Source: an uncultured Alphaproteobacteria bacterium (lineage in GTDB: Bacteria > Pseudomonadota > Alphaproteobacteria > RUG11792). From it: a stretch of 25,972 nt of DNA. Below the pieces are notes generated by a model. It ran no database searches. It saw nothing but the letters and a program-made list of their open reading frames with translations, and had not been told where the DNA came from. The position numbers and the translations under genes are program-made. Shown here one piece after another: positions 6,552-14,578 of this stretch. The first letter of the stretch is position 1; each line of letters begins with the position of its first letter. Location of the stretch: NCBI GenBank assembly GCA_958448685.1, contig CAUDEV010000008.1, forward strand, positions 1-25,972, read 5' to 3'.

Positions 6552-7448
6552 ATGTCTGTTATTTGTTATTTGTTATCTCCAAGAGGATTTTGTTCCGGAG
6601 TTTCTCGTGCAGTGGATATGGCAAAGCAAATGTTAAAATTATATGGAACTATATATATAACAGAGGACATAATTCATAACAAAATTTTCATAAAGCAACT
6701 AGAAGAAAAAGGATTAATAAAATTCGATTCATTAGATGATATACCTGATGGCTCTGTTGTTATGTTTTCAGCGCATGGAGTTTCTCCTCAAGTTATTGAA
6801 AAAGCAGAATCGAAAGAATTAACAATAATTGATGGGACTTGCCCTATCGTGAAATCTATTCAAAATAGTGTGACAAAAGAATTCGAATCTGGAAAAAAGA
6901 TAATTCTTATCGGGCACAGATCTCACGCTGAAATAATAGCCCTTCTGGGATATGCAGGAAATAAAGATACCTACGTTGTTTATGACGAGATAGATGTTGA
7001 TTTACTTCCTGATTTTTCAAATGATGAAGTTGTGTATTTCACGCAAACTACCCTTGATTCAATAGTCGTAGAAAATGTAGTTAAGAAATTAAAAGAAAAA
7101 ATTCCTCATATAAAATCAACAAATCCAGATAATATTTGTTATGCAACAAAAGAAAGACAAGATGCAGTGAGACGTATTGCTAGCTCGGTTGATTTGCTTA
7201 TTGTTGTTGGCTCTTCTCATTCTTCAAATGCAAACAGACTGCGTGAAGTCGCTATTAGCGCAGGAGCCAAAGAAGCAATACTTATTGATTCGAAAGAGAA
7301 TTTAACAAATTATAATTTTGATGGTATCGATAACATGGCGATTACTTCTGCAGCTTCGACTCCGGATGAAATAGTTCAAGATTTATTGGAATTTTTAAAA
7401 CAGAAATTAGACATAGTTATAAAAGAGTTCAATACGCAAAATGAGTGA
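6552..7448 (+). CDS. ispH: 4-hydroxy-3-methylbut-2-enyl diphosphate reductase
   Basis: Last enzyme of the MEP isoprenoid pathway: an iron-sulphur protein that reduces HMBPP to IPP and DMAPP. The three cluster cysteines are in place: C14 in GFCSGV, C97 in DGTCPIV and C196 in NICYATKERQ. Substrate-binding histidines H42 (IIHNK), H75 (SAHGVSP) and H125 are present, with the catalytic Glu at 127 (GHRSHAE), followed by TQTTL and SSNANRL. The 298-residue length fits the family. Its last 8 bases overlap mutS (ATGAGTGA), suggesting translational coupling. No strong ribosome binding site precedes ATG 6552. Together with dxr at 12189-13316 it shows the MEP route is in use. Confidence 0.95.
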   Translation: MSVICYLLSPRGFCSGVSRAVDMAKQMLKLYGTIYITEDIIHNKIFIKQLEEKGLIKFDSLDDIPDGSVVMFSAHGVSPQVIEKAESKELTIIDGTCPIVKSIQNSVTKEFESGKKIILIGHRSHAEIIALLGYAGNKDTYVVYDEIDVDLLPDFSNDEVVYFTQTTLDSIVVENVVKKLKEKIPHIKSTNPDNICYATKERQDAVRRIASSVDLLIVVGSSHSSNANRLREVAISAGAKEAILIDSKENLTNYNFDGIDNMAITSAASTPDEIVQDLLEFLKQKLDIVIKEFNTQNE

Positions 7449-9861
7449 AAAAAATAACACAACTCAATTGACCCCTATGATGCAGCAATACTGCTCTTTA
7501 AAGGAGCAATATAAAGATTATCTCTTGTTTTATAGATTAGGTGATTTTTATGAATTGTTCTATGAGGATGCTTTAGTTGTTTCAAAAGAGTTAGGATTGG
7601 TTCTCACAAAACGTGCAGATGTTCCAATGTGCGGGGTTCCTTGGCATGCCTCTGAAATGTACTTAACAAAATTAGTTAAAGCTGGATTTAGGATTGCAAT
7701 TTGTGAGCAACTAGAAACTCCTGAAGAAGCAAAGAAGAGAGGAGGAAGCAAGGCAACAGTTAAGCGTGATGTGACACGTATAATTACAAAAGGAACATTA
7801 ATCGAGCAATCAATGCTATCTGAAAAATCCAATAACTTTCTCTTAGCAATTTCAAACTCTTCAAATAATAACTTAGCCATTGCGTACACGGATGTGTCCA
7901 CAGGGAAGTTTCTTATAGAGGAAATAAGTAACAAAGATTTGCTTTCCTCGATTTCAAAGATTTCGCCTTCAGAAATAATCTGCTCTGACGACTTACTTTC
8001 TCAAAAAGAGTTTCTTGATATATTAAGCAATTATAAATCAATAATGCGTCCGATTCCTAACGCAAAATTTTCAAAGTTTTCTGTTTCAGATAGAATAACT
8101 AAATTTTTTGGAATTAGATTTTTAGATGTTTTTGGAAACTTATCAAAACAAGCACTAGAAGCAATAACTGCTATTGTTGAATATGTTTCTGAGGTTTATA
8201 AATCTGGAGATATTAAATTAGATTTTCCAAAATTGATAAAATCTTCGGATTATATGTATCTTGATAGTTTTACGAGAAAAAGCCTTGAATTGACAGTATC
8301 TCAGTCTGGTGACAAAAAATCTTCTTTACTTTCTAATATAGATAAAACCCTGACTTCACAAGGCGGCAGGATGCTTTCCAGATGGCTAATGGAACCTCTT
8401 ACTAATATATCAAAAATCAATAAGAGACTCGATTTTGTTGAGTTTTTTATCAATCACAAAGAAGTATTAAACAAGCTGTCTGGGCTTTTTTCAGAATTTC
8501 CCGATGTTGAAAGATCCATATCTAGAATATTGTTAGATAAAGCCGGACCTAGAGATTTAAAATGTGTTTGTGCCGCATTGAAAAACTCTTTCCAGATAGG
8601 AGAAATACTTCAGAATTTTTCAATTTTTGATGGAATGAACTTATATTACACTGATTTGACATCCATTATTAATGATTTAAATTCCGCATTATCGGATAAT
8701 CTACCATCCCTTGCAAGAGAAGGGAATTTTATAAAAAAGGGATATGACAAAGAGTTGGATGGATATATTGATATATTGGAAAATAGCGAATCAATAATAA
8801 AATCCCTTCAATTAAAGTATACGAAAGAAACAGGAATTCCTAACTTAAAAATTAAAAGTAATTCACTTATAGGTTATTTTATTGAATTTTCTCCGAATTT
8901 TGCGAAAAAAATTCCATATAACTTCATACATAGACAGTCTCTTGCTTCGAGTTTAAGATATACATCTGACGAACTTATAGATATAGCGGATAAGATTTAT
9001 TCTGCAGAAACTAATGTCAAACAACGAGAGCTCACAATATTTAATGAGTTAATTGAAAAAGTATCAAAATTAAGCGATTTTATAAAAGAAATTTCGAATA
9101 ATATTTCATTTTTAGATATTGTGACTTCGTTTGCTCGATTAGCTATCGAAAATAATTATATCAGGCCACAAATATGTGAAGAAAATATATTAAAAATAGA
9201 AAGAGGTAGACATCCAGTTGTTGAAAATAATTTGAAAAACAAAGGCGCTAACTTTATTGAAAATGATTGTGAAATTACATCAGATCATCCTGTTTCGATT
9301 TTAACAGGACCTAATATGGGAGGAAAGAGTACTTATCTCAGACAAAATGCAATTATTATAATTATGGCTCAAATCGGTTCTTTTATTCCGGCATCTTTTG
9401 CTAAAATAGGCATTGTGGATAGAATTTTCAGTCGTGTTGGGGCATCTGATGATATTTCTTCTGGCCGTTCAACATTTATGGTTGAAATGATTGAAACTGC
9501 AACGATTTTGCATAACGCAACGAAAAATTCTTTTGTTATATTGGATGAAATAGGAAGAGGTACTTCAACTTATGACGGATTGGCGATTGCTTGGGCTGTT
9601 ATTGAAGAGATTGCAACAAGAATAAAATCTAGAACTATTTTCGCAACTCATTATCATGAATTAAAAGCTTTGGAAAAAACTTTGCCGGAAATTAATTTCT
9701 TAACTGTAGAAGTAAAAGAATGGAACAAAGATATCGTATTTTTACATAAAATAAAACCAGGGTTTGCAGATAAATCTTATGGTATTAATGTCGCAGGATT
9801 AGCCGGATTTCCAGAAAATGTTTTAAAAAAAGCAGAATCGTTGTTGGAAAAATTGACTTAA
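7441..9861 (+). CDS. mutS: DNA mismatch repair protein MutS
   Basis: Recognises mismatches and starts repair with MutL. The mismatch-contact motif GDFYELF has Phe36 and Glu38 at the same positions as in E. coli MutS. The C-terminal ABC ATPase has Walker A GPNMGGKST (G623-), Walker B and signature region LDEIGRGTSTYDG (about 701-712) and the ATHYHEL switch (His737). It ends (AGLAGFPENVLKKAESLLEKL) soon after the helix-turn-helix dimer region at 806 residues, against about 850 in E. coli, so the C-terminal tetramer tail is absent. It overlaps ispH by 8 bases. A candidate promoter for yraN lies in its 3' end. Confidence 0.97.
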   Translation: MSEKNNTTQLTPMMQQYCSLKEQYKDYLLFYRLGDFYELFYEDALVVSKELGLVLTKRADVPMCGVPWHASEMYLTKLVKAGFRIAICEQLETPEEAKKRGGSKATVKRDVTRIITKGTLIEQSMLSEKSNNFLLAISNSSNNNLAIAYTDVSTGKFLIEEISNKDLLSSISKISPSEIICSDDLLSQKEFLDILSNYKSIMRPIPNAKFSKFSVSDRITKFFGIRFLDVFGNLSKQALEAITAIVEYVSEVYKSGDIKLDFPKLIKSSDYMYLDSFTRKSLELTVSQSGDKKSSLLSNIDKTLTSQGGRMLSRWLMEPLTNISKINKRLDFVEFFINHKEVLNKLSGLFSEFPDVERSISRILLDKAGPRDLKCVCAALKNSFQIGEILQNFSIFDGMNLYYTDLTSIINDLNSALSDNLPSLAREGNFIKKGYDKELDGYIDILENSESIIKSLQLKYTKETGIPNLKIKSNSLIGYFIEFSPNFAKKIPYNFIHRQSLASSLRYTSDELIDIADKIYSAETNVKQRELTIFNELIEKVSKLSDFIKEISNNISFLDIVTSFARLAIENNYIRPQICEENILKIERGRHPVVENNLKNKGANFIENDCEITSDHPVSILTGPNMGGKSTYLRQNAIIIIMAQIGSFIPASFAKIGIVDRIFSRVGASDDISSGRSTFMVEMIETATILHNATKNSFVILDEIGRGTSTYDGLAIAWAVIEEIATRIKSRTIFATHYHELKALEKTLPEINFLTVEVKEWNKDIVFLHKIKPGFADKSYGINVAGLAGFPENVLKKAESLLEKLT

Positions 9862-9872
9862 TGTGATATAAT
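9844..9872 (+). promoter_or_regulatory. Candidate promoter for yraN and downstream genes
   Basis: TTGGAA (9844-9849) and a perfect TATAAT (9867-9872) are 17 bases apart. The pair lies across the mutS stop, 20 bases before the yraN start. Prediction from consensus. Confidence 0.45.
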
Positions 9873-9892
9873 ATAAATATAAGGAGGTGTAA

Positions 9893-10336
9893 ATGAATTC
9901 TGTCATTCTTAATAGCAAATTTGTTAATAAAAATTTTGACAATATTTATTATTTAAATCCATTTAATAGAAATTTTTTAACAAATTATGAAAAAGGAATT
10001 TCCGCAGAATTGTGCGCTCAAAAAATATTGGAATCTAAAGGATTTAAAATTCTTGGAAAAAGAATTAGAACTCATTATGGAGAAATAGATATATTAGCTC
10101 AAAAAGGACATGACCTTGTTGCTGTTGAAGTCAAACAACGAAAAACTCTAGCTGCAGCTAAAGCTTGCATAACAACACGACAACAACGCAGGATTTTAAA
10201 TTCTTTGCTTTATATAATATCGGAAAGAAAAGAAATATTTGAAAACTATCGTATAGATGTGGTATGTTTAGATTCAGTTGGTAGATTTGAATATATTGAA
10301 AATGCATTTCAAATTGAAAATCTTATTGTTGCTTAA
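9893..10336 (+). CDS. yraN: YraN-like UPF0102 family protein (nuclease-like fold)
   Basis: Start ATG 9893 follows a very strong ribosome binding site, AAGGAGGTG (9881-9889). The 147-residue protein shows the UPF0102 pattern: G-I-S-AE-x-x-A near residue 36, RTHYGEIDIL (the GEID acidic motif) and VAVEVKQRK (the E-x-K motif), then TTRQQRRI. This is the restriction-endonuclease-like layout; the cellular role of the family is not settled. It has about 30 extra N-terminal residues rich in Asn and Phe. Next to it lies a BON-domain lipoprotein gene overlapping by 35 bases, a pairing common in alphaproteobacteria. Confidence 0.88.
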   Translation: MNSVILNSKFVNKNFDNIYYLNPFNRNFLTNYEKGISAELCAQKILESKGFKILGKRIRTHYGEIDILAQKGHDLVAVEVKQRKTLAAAKACITTRQQRRILNSLLYIISERKEIFENYRIDVVCLDSVGRFEYIENAFQIENLIVA

Positions 10337-10877
10337 TCTTCCTATTTTTATTACGGGATGTGTCCCTGTTATTGTTGGGGGAGGAATGGTCGCTGGAGGA
10401 TATACTGCCCTTCGAGATAAAAATGTCGGAAACAGCTTGAGTGATACGAAAACTGATATGCTTATAAAGCAGAAACTTTATAAAATAGATCACAATTTAT
10501 TTAGTCAGGTTTCTGTTGTCACTGATTATGGTTGCGTCCTACTGACTGGTAATGTCACTAATCCAGAATGGGTGAGTATTGCTGAACGTGAAGCTTGGTC
10601 TGTCAGAGGGGTTACAGAAGTTAATAATCATATAACGGTATCTGAGAATAATGATCCAGGACAGGTTGTGAAAGATGATTTTATTACTTCAACTTGTCGT
10701 TCTGCTTTAGTCTGCAAGAAAGAAGTACGTTCTGTTAATTATAAAATAAAAACTATGGACGGAATTGTTTATGTCCTAGGTATTGCTCGAACTCAAGAGG
10801 AACTGGATATTACACTTTCCACAATTCAGAAGATAAGTGGAGTAAAGAAAGTTGTTTCATATGTTAAAATTGGGTAA
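10302..10877 (+). CDS. BON-domain outer-membrane lipoprotein (DolP/OsmY-like)
   Basis: From ATG 10302 the N-terminus MHFKLKILLLLNLPIFITGC is a lipoprotein signal with lipobox ITGC, so the mature protein starts with a lipidated Cys. A Gly-rich segment (VPVIVGGGMVAGGYTAL) follows, then two BON domains, each with the Val-x-Gly-Val and beta pattern (GNVTNPEW...VRGVTEVNNHI and GIARTQEEL...ISGVKKVVSYV). BON lipoproteins bind anionic phospholipids and help keep the outer membrane intact. A TTG at 10278 would lengthen the start, but the lipoprotein signal argues for 10302. It overlaps yraN by 35 bases and precedes uppS by 6 bases. Confidence 0.88.
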   Translation: MHFKLKILLLLNLPIFITGCVPVIVGGGMVAGGYTALRDKNVGNSLSDTKTDMLIKQKLYKIDHNLFSQVSVVTDYGCVLLTGNVTNPEWVSIAEREAWSVRGVTEVNNHITVSENNDPGQVVKDDFITSTCRSALVCKKEVRSVNYKIKTMDGIVYVLGIARTQEELDITLSTIQKISGVKKVVSYVKIG

Positions 10878-10883
10878 ACAAAT

Positions 10884-11564
10884 TTGGATTCATTAAAACA
10901 TATAGCTTTTATAATGGATGGTAATTCTTCCTGGGCGACTTTGAATAATCGACCTAAAATGGAAGGTTATCTAAAAGGTATGCAAAATATGTCGAAAGTT
11001 ATATTAGAGTTAAAAAACTTAAGTATAAAATATGCAACCTTTTACGCTTTTTCATCTGAGAATTGGAATCGTCCGAAATCTTGGGTATCTGAATTTATGA
11101 AACTGGCATTAAGTTTTTTTAGAAATGATCCTTCAATAAAAATAATTCGGAATGCTAATGCCAAATTAAAAATCATTGGTGACAAAACAAAACTTTCTCA
11201 AGAAATTCAAGATATTTTGACTGAACATGAAGAAAAAACAAAAGATAATACAGATATCATTGTTCAGTTAGCAATTAGTTATGGAGCTCGTGATGAAATC
11301 GTTCGATGTTTAAGGAATATATCCAAATTAGGTTTAGATATTTCTGAAGAGAATATTTCGAGTAACCTTGATACAGCTGGAATTCCCGATCCTGATATGA
11401 TAATCAGAACAAGCGGGAAACAAAGATTGAGTAATTTTTTATTATGGCAGGCGACTTATAGCGAATTTTATTTTTCAGATTTACTTTGGCCTGATTTTGA
11501 TAAAACAGAATTACAAAAAGCAATAAATGAATTTCAAAAAAGGAAGAGAACATATGGCAAATAA
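10884..11564 (+). CDS. uppS: Isoprenyl transferase (undecaprenyl diphosphate synthase family), divergent active site
   Basis: Makes the C55 lipid carrier for peptidoglycan and LPS O-chain by adding IPP to FPP. Family blocks: HIAFIMDGN (residues 6-14, catalytic Asp12), FYAFSSENWNRP, and RTSGKQRLSNFLLWQ (R175, R181, S183) with YSEFYFSDLLWPDF (Glu194). The catalytic Asp and metal-binding Glu remain, but three positions differ: Arg30 (E. coli numbering) is Ser16, His43 is Tyr29, and Glu198 is Lys179. The start is TTG 10884, directly before the conserved HIAFIMDGN block, so an ATG further in would truncate the domain. It is 226 residues long, somewhat short, and overlaps cdsA by 11 bases. Membership of the family is sure; full activity is less so. 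Confidence 0.9.
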   Translation: MDSLKHIAFIMDGNSSWATLNNRPKMEGYLKGMQNMSKVILELKNLSIKYATFYAFSSENWNRPKSWVSEFMKLALSFFRNDPSIKIIRNANAKLKIIGDKTKLSQEIQDILTEHEEKTKDNTDIIVQLAISYGARDEIVRCLRNISKLGLDISEENISSNLDTAGIPDPDMIIRTSGKQRLSNFLLWQATYSEFYFSDLLWPDFDKTELQKAINEFQKRKRTYGK

Positions 11565-12192
11565 TTTAATCTTGCGCATTATAAGTGCAATCATCATGAT
11601 TGGAATTGTATTAATCTCCTTTCAAAACGCTTTCTTATTTCGTTTATTTATGGTGATCTGTACTGGGTTAATGATTTATGAATGGACTACGATCAATAAA
11701 AACAAGAAATCCCCTTTGTTTATATTTGGATTGTTATATATATTAATTCCAATGGCATTTTGGTTATTTTATTCAAAAAATAATGATTTTATAAACACTA
11801 TAGATGGTATTGTATGGTGTTTCCTGGTCGTATGGTCATGTGATATATTTGCATATTTCGGCGGGAAGATTTTTAAAGGCCCAAAATTTGCACCAAAGAT
11901 AAGTCCGAACAAAACATGGTCTGGGGTAATCTGTGGAAGTATTGCAGCTTTTATTGTTTCTTGGATATATATAGAGAAATATTTTTACAGTGATAACAAG
12001 TTAGTTATCGCGTCTATTATTATGATTAATGCTTCCATACTCGGCGACTTGTTGGAATCTAAAGTAAAAAGAGTATTGCAGGTAAAAGATACTGGAAATA
12101 TTATTCCAGGACATGGTGGGATTTGCGATAGGCTTGATAGTTTCCTTTTGGTTACTTATGCGTTCATTATTATAAAATATATTTTATTATGA
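11554..12192 (+). CDS. cdsA: Phosphatidate cytidylyltransferase (CDP-diacylglycerol synthase)
   Basis: Inner-membrane enzyme that makes CDP-diacylglycerol from phosphatidate and CTP, the entry to phospholipid synthesis. Several hydrophobic segments are followed by the C-terminal CdsA signature, SKVKRVLQVKDTGNIIPGHG then GICDRLDS, with the paired acidic residues of the active site. ISPNKTWSGV is the conserved loop before it. I chose ATG 11554 because AGGAAGAG lies just upstream; an in-frame ATG at 11527 adds ten residues without a site. At 212 residues it is shorter than E. coli CdsA (285) but normal for many alphaproteobacteria. It overlaps uppS by 11 bases and dxr by 4 (ATGA), as part of a coupled lipid-carrier operon. 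Confidence 0.93.
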   Translation: MANNLILRIISAIIMIGIVLISFQNAFLFRLFMVICTGLMIYEWTTINKNKKSPLFIFGLLYILIPMAFWLFYSKNNDFINTIDGIVWCFLVVWSCDIFAYFGGKIFKGPKFAPKISPNKTWSGVICGSIAAFIVSWIYIEKYFYSDNKLVIASIIMINASILGDLLESKVKRVLQVKDTGNIIPGHGGICDRLDSFLLVTYAFIIIKYILL

Positions 12193-13316
12193 AAAATATA
12201 AGTATATTTGGTGCAACAGGCTCAATTGGCGAAAAGGCTTTAAAAATTGCGAAATCATCCGGTTTTGAAATAACTGCTATATCTGGAAATCGTAATTATA
12301 AAAAGCTCATAGAGCAAGCAAAATATTATCATCCTAAATATGTCTGCGTAACTGACGATAGAGTCTTTAAAATTGTAAACGAAGCTTTGCTAAATGAAAA
12401 TATAAGAATAATTCCAAAAGAAGAAATAAATAATATTGCAAAACTGAAAACTGATTGTTGTGTTATGGCTATTTCAGGAATTGCTGGTTTGGAACCAACC
12501 TTTTCTTCTTTAGGAAACACAAAAAGATTAGCCTTAGCAACAAAGGAAGTAATCATTTCTGCCGGCGATTTATTAACTGATCTTGCCAAAAAAACAAAGA
12601 CGGAAATAATACCAATTGATTCAGAACATAGTGCGATATTTCAATGTATTCAGTGTGAAAAGAAAGAATTTATCAATGAAATAATATTAACCGCCTCTGG
12701 AGGGCCTTTTGTTGATTTTGAAGAAAAAGATTTAGGAAAAGTTATGTTGTCTGATGCTTTGAAACATCCAAATTGGACAATGGGAAAGAAGATTACAATA
12801 GACAGTGCGACGTTGATAAATAAAGCCCTGGAAATAATTGAAGCTTCATATCTTTTTAAAATTCCAATAAATAACATAAAACCTCTTATTCACACTTCTT
12901 CAATAATTCATGGATTAGTAAAATTTAATGACGGATCTTATAAGGCCGCCTTATCTTTTCCTGATATGATACTTCCCATTTCATATGCCTTAAATTACCC
13001 AAACAGAATTGATTGTGCGTTACCTGATTTGGATTTTCGTAAATTGAAATCTTTAGATTTTAAAGAATTAAAACCGTGGCAAAAACGAAATATAGATTTA
13101 GCATATTATGCGTTCAAAGAGAAAAAAGTAATAGCTTTAAATGTAGCAAATGAATATACCGTAAATATGTTTCTAAAAGGCCAAATTAATTTTTGCGATA
13201 TATATAAAATCATCTCCGATATATTAGAAAAATCATCAGAAGAAGACGCTTGTTCTCTAAACGACATAAAAGAAATATGTAGGAATTTGAAAAATACAAT
13301 TTCTAAATTCTTTTAA
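12189..13316 (+). CDS. dxr: 1-deoxy-D-xylulose 5-phosphate reductoisomerase
   Basis: Second step of the MEP pathway, converting DXP to MEP with NADPH. The NADPH fold motif GATGSIGEKAL is at residues 8-18; LATKEVIISAG, PIDSEHSAIFQC (metal-binding Asp and Glu), TASGGPF, HPNWTMGKKITIDSATLINK (His and flexible-loop region) and EIIEASYLF follow in the right order. The start overlaps the cdsA stop by 4 bases. In most alphaproteobacteria this operon goes on to rseP and bamA; here it stops at dxr and is followed by repeat DNA. The length of 375 residues is typical. Confidence 0.96.
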   Translation: MKNISIFGATGSIGEKALKIAKSSGFEITAISGNRNYKKLIEQAKYYHPKYVCVTDDRVFKIVNEALLNENIRIIPKEEINNIAKLKTDCCVMAISGIAGLEPTFSSLGNTKRLALATKEVIISAGDLLTDLAKKTKTEIIPIDSEHSAIFQCIQCEKKEFINEIILTASGGPFVDFEEKDLGKVMLSDALKHPNWTMGKKITIDSATLINKALEIIEASYLFKIPINNIKPLIHTSSIIHGLVKFNDGSYKAALSFPDMILPISYALNYPNRIDCALPDLDFRKLKSLDFKELKPWQKRNIDLAYYAFKEKKVIALNVANEYTVNMFLKGQINFCDIYKIISDILEKSSEEDACSLNDIKEICRNLKNTISKFF

Positions 13317-13388
13317 AATCTCCGAAGTTATTTTAAATCTTTAGATTTCGAAAATTTTATTATTGGATTATAAACAATAAATTTTTGT

Positions 13389-13439
13389 AGGCGCGCGACG
13401 TGTGGTAAAATTAATAAGTATACCACGCGTCGCGCGCCT
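13389..13439. repeat. GC-rich hairpin module B, copy 2
   Basis: AGGCGCGCGACGTGTGGTA (13389-13407) pairs with TACCACGCGTCGCGCGCCT (13421-13439) with a single G-T type mismatch. The AT-rich loop includes ATTAATAAGTA, as in copy 1. It lies between the convergent genes dxr and murG, next to module A. No T-tract follows on either strand, so it is not a canonical terminator. Confidence 0.85.
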
Positions 13440-13440
13440 G

Positions 13441-13514
13441 AATAGCCTCTATAATTTCAGTATATCTTCAACATTTCTCCCATGTCAAAAAATAAAAAGT
13501 CCCATAAAATTTTA
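13441..13514 (-). repeat. Repeat module A, copy 2 (inverted)
   Basis: Read on the minus strand this block, with the adjoining hairpin arm, differs from 24654-24748 at only about six positions. It begins six bases beyond the murG stop codon and runs straight into hairpin B copy 2. Confidence 0.85.
13459..13488 (-). promoter_or_regulatory. Promoter-like element in module A, copy 2
   Basis: On the minus strand TTGACA (13488-13483) and TATACT (13464-13459) are separated by 18 bases, as in the other copies. Transcription would start close to 13452 and run into hairpin B, then antisense to the 3' end of dxr. Confidence 0.5.
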
Positions 13515-13519
13515 GGGAA

Positions 13520-14578
13520 TTATAACAATTCCTCAATAACTTCCACAAATTTCTTTGTTACACCCGGAATTTGTAATTTTTTCAGATTATCTTGTATTAG
13601 AGCCTTTTCTTTTAAAATTCTTGAAAAAGCCATAGATAATTCAAGTTTCAAATCAGAATTTTCATTGATTACGATTGCCGCATTATGACTTTTTAGATAT
13701 TTTGCATTAGCCAATTGATCTCCGTTAATTGACTTTGTATAAGGAATAAGAATTGCAGGTTTTGCAAAACCTATTATTTCAAAAATGCTTGAAGCTCCAG
13801 ATCTAGAAATAACCATATCAGTATTTTTATAAAGTTCATCCATATTGTTAAAGAAATCTGAAACAGTATTCTCAATTCCAAATGCATCATACTGCGATTT
13901 TATAGTATCAATATCCTCACATCGTCCTTGATGAAAAACACGTAATTTAATTGTTTTAGACAAATCACCAATTGCTTGCACAATTTCGTTTGAAAACACT
14001 CTTGCTCCTTGGCTTCCTCCAAATATCAAAATCGTCAAAATACTATTTTCAGAATGAGGCAGATTTTGATATTGATTTTCAAAACGAGTTGGATTCCCAA
14101 GATGAATAACCTTGTTAGATTCCATGATACCTTTTGTTTTCGGAAATGATGTTATAACTAAACTCGCCATCTTAGAGAGTAATTTATTTGCCTTTCCTAT
14201 AATAGCATTTTGTTCATGAATAATTGTTTTAATTCTCAGTAATTGAGCAGCTAAAACAAACGGAACTGAAGGATATCCCCCAAATCCAATAACCAATTTT
14301 GGCTTTAAATGTTTGGCTTCGCCTCTCTTCGAGCGCATGTGAAACACACTCAATATAACATTAAATATCAATGAAAAGTATAATTTTAACCTAAAAGAGG
14401 TGTTTATTTTTTGAATAATTGCACTATTTTGAAAATTACCTAAATATTTCAATCCTCTTTTATCCGTTACGAAAGTTATACTATAATTTTTCTTTTCGAG
14501 TTCTTTTGCCAAACAAACTGCCGGAAAAACATGCCCTCCAGTTCCTCCAGCTGCAATAACAATTTTTTCGTTTTTCAT
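13520..14578 (-). CDS. murG: UDP-GlcNAc:lipid I N-acetylglucosaminyltransferase
   Basis: Peripheral inner-membrane enzyme that turns lipid I into lipid II, the peptidoglycan precursor. Motifs: IAAGGTGGHVFPA (N-terminal G-loop), GFGGYPSVPFV, IHEQNAIIGKANK, LIFGGSQGARVFS (second G-loop), HQGR, RSGASSIFEIIGFAKPAILI and GDQLANA. The length of 352 residues is normal. The start ATG overlaps the pgk stop by 4 bases (ATGA). It is placed after pgk instead of next to ftsW and murD, which lie 8.6 kb away, so the usual division/cell-wall cluster is split. The gene ends six bases before a repeat module A. Confidence 0.96.
   Translation of the reverse strand: MKNEKIVIAAGGTGGHVFPAVCLAKELEKKNYSITFVTDKRGLKYLGNFQNSAIIQKINTSFRLKLYFSLIFNVILSVFHMRSKRGEAKHLKPKLVIGFGGYPSVPFVLAAQLLRIKTIIHEQNAIIGKANKLLSKMASLVITSFPKTKGIMESNKVIHLGNPTRFENQYQNLPHSENSILTILIFGGSQGARVFSNEIVQAIGDLSKTIKLRVFHQGRCEDIDTIKSQYDAFGIENTVSDFFNNMDELYKNTDMVISRSGASSIFEIIGFAKPAILIPYTKSINGDQLANAKYLKSHNAAIVINENSDLKLELSMAFSRILKEKALIQDNLKKLQIPGVTKKFVEVIEELL

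Noticed and set aside
13333..13347. Weak stem AAATCT/AGATTT after dxr as terminator
   Set aside because: Six AT-rich pairs with a two-base loop and no proper T-tract are too weak to call.
13389..13439. Hairpin B as an ordinary intrinsic terminator
   Set aside because: No T-tract follows on either strand at the best copies, and similar units occur in several places with a promoter-like module attached. A role in ending transcripts by another route is not excluded.
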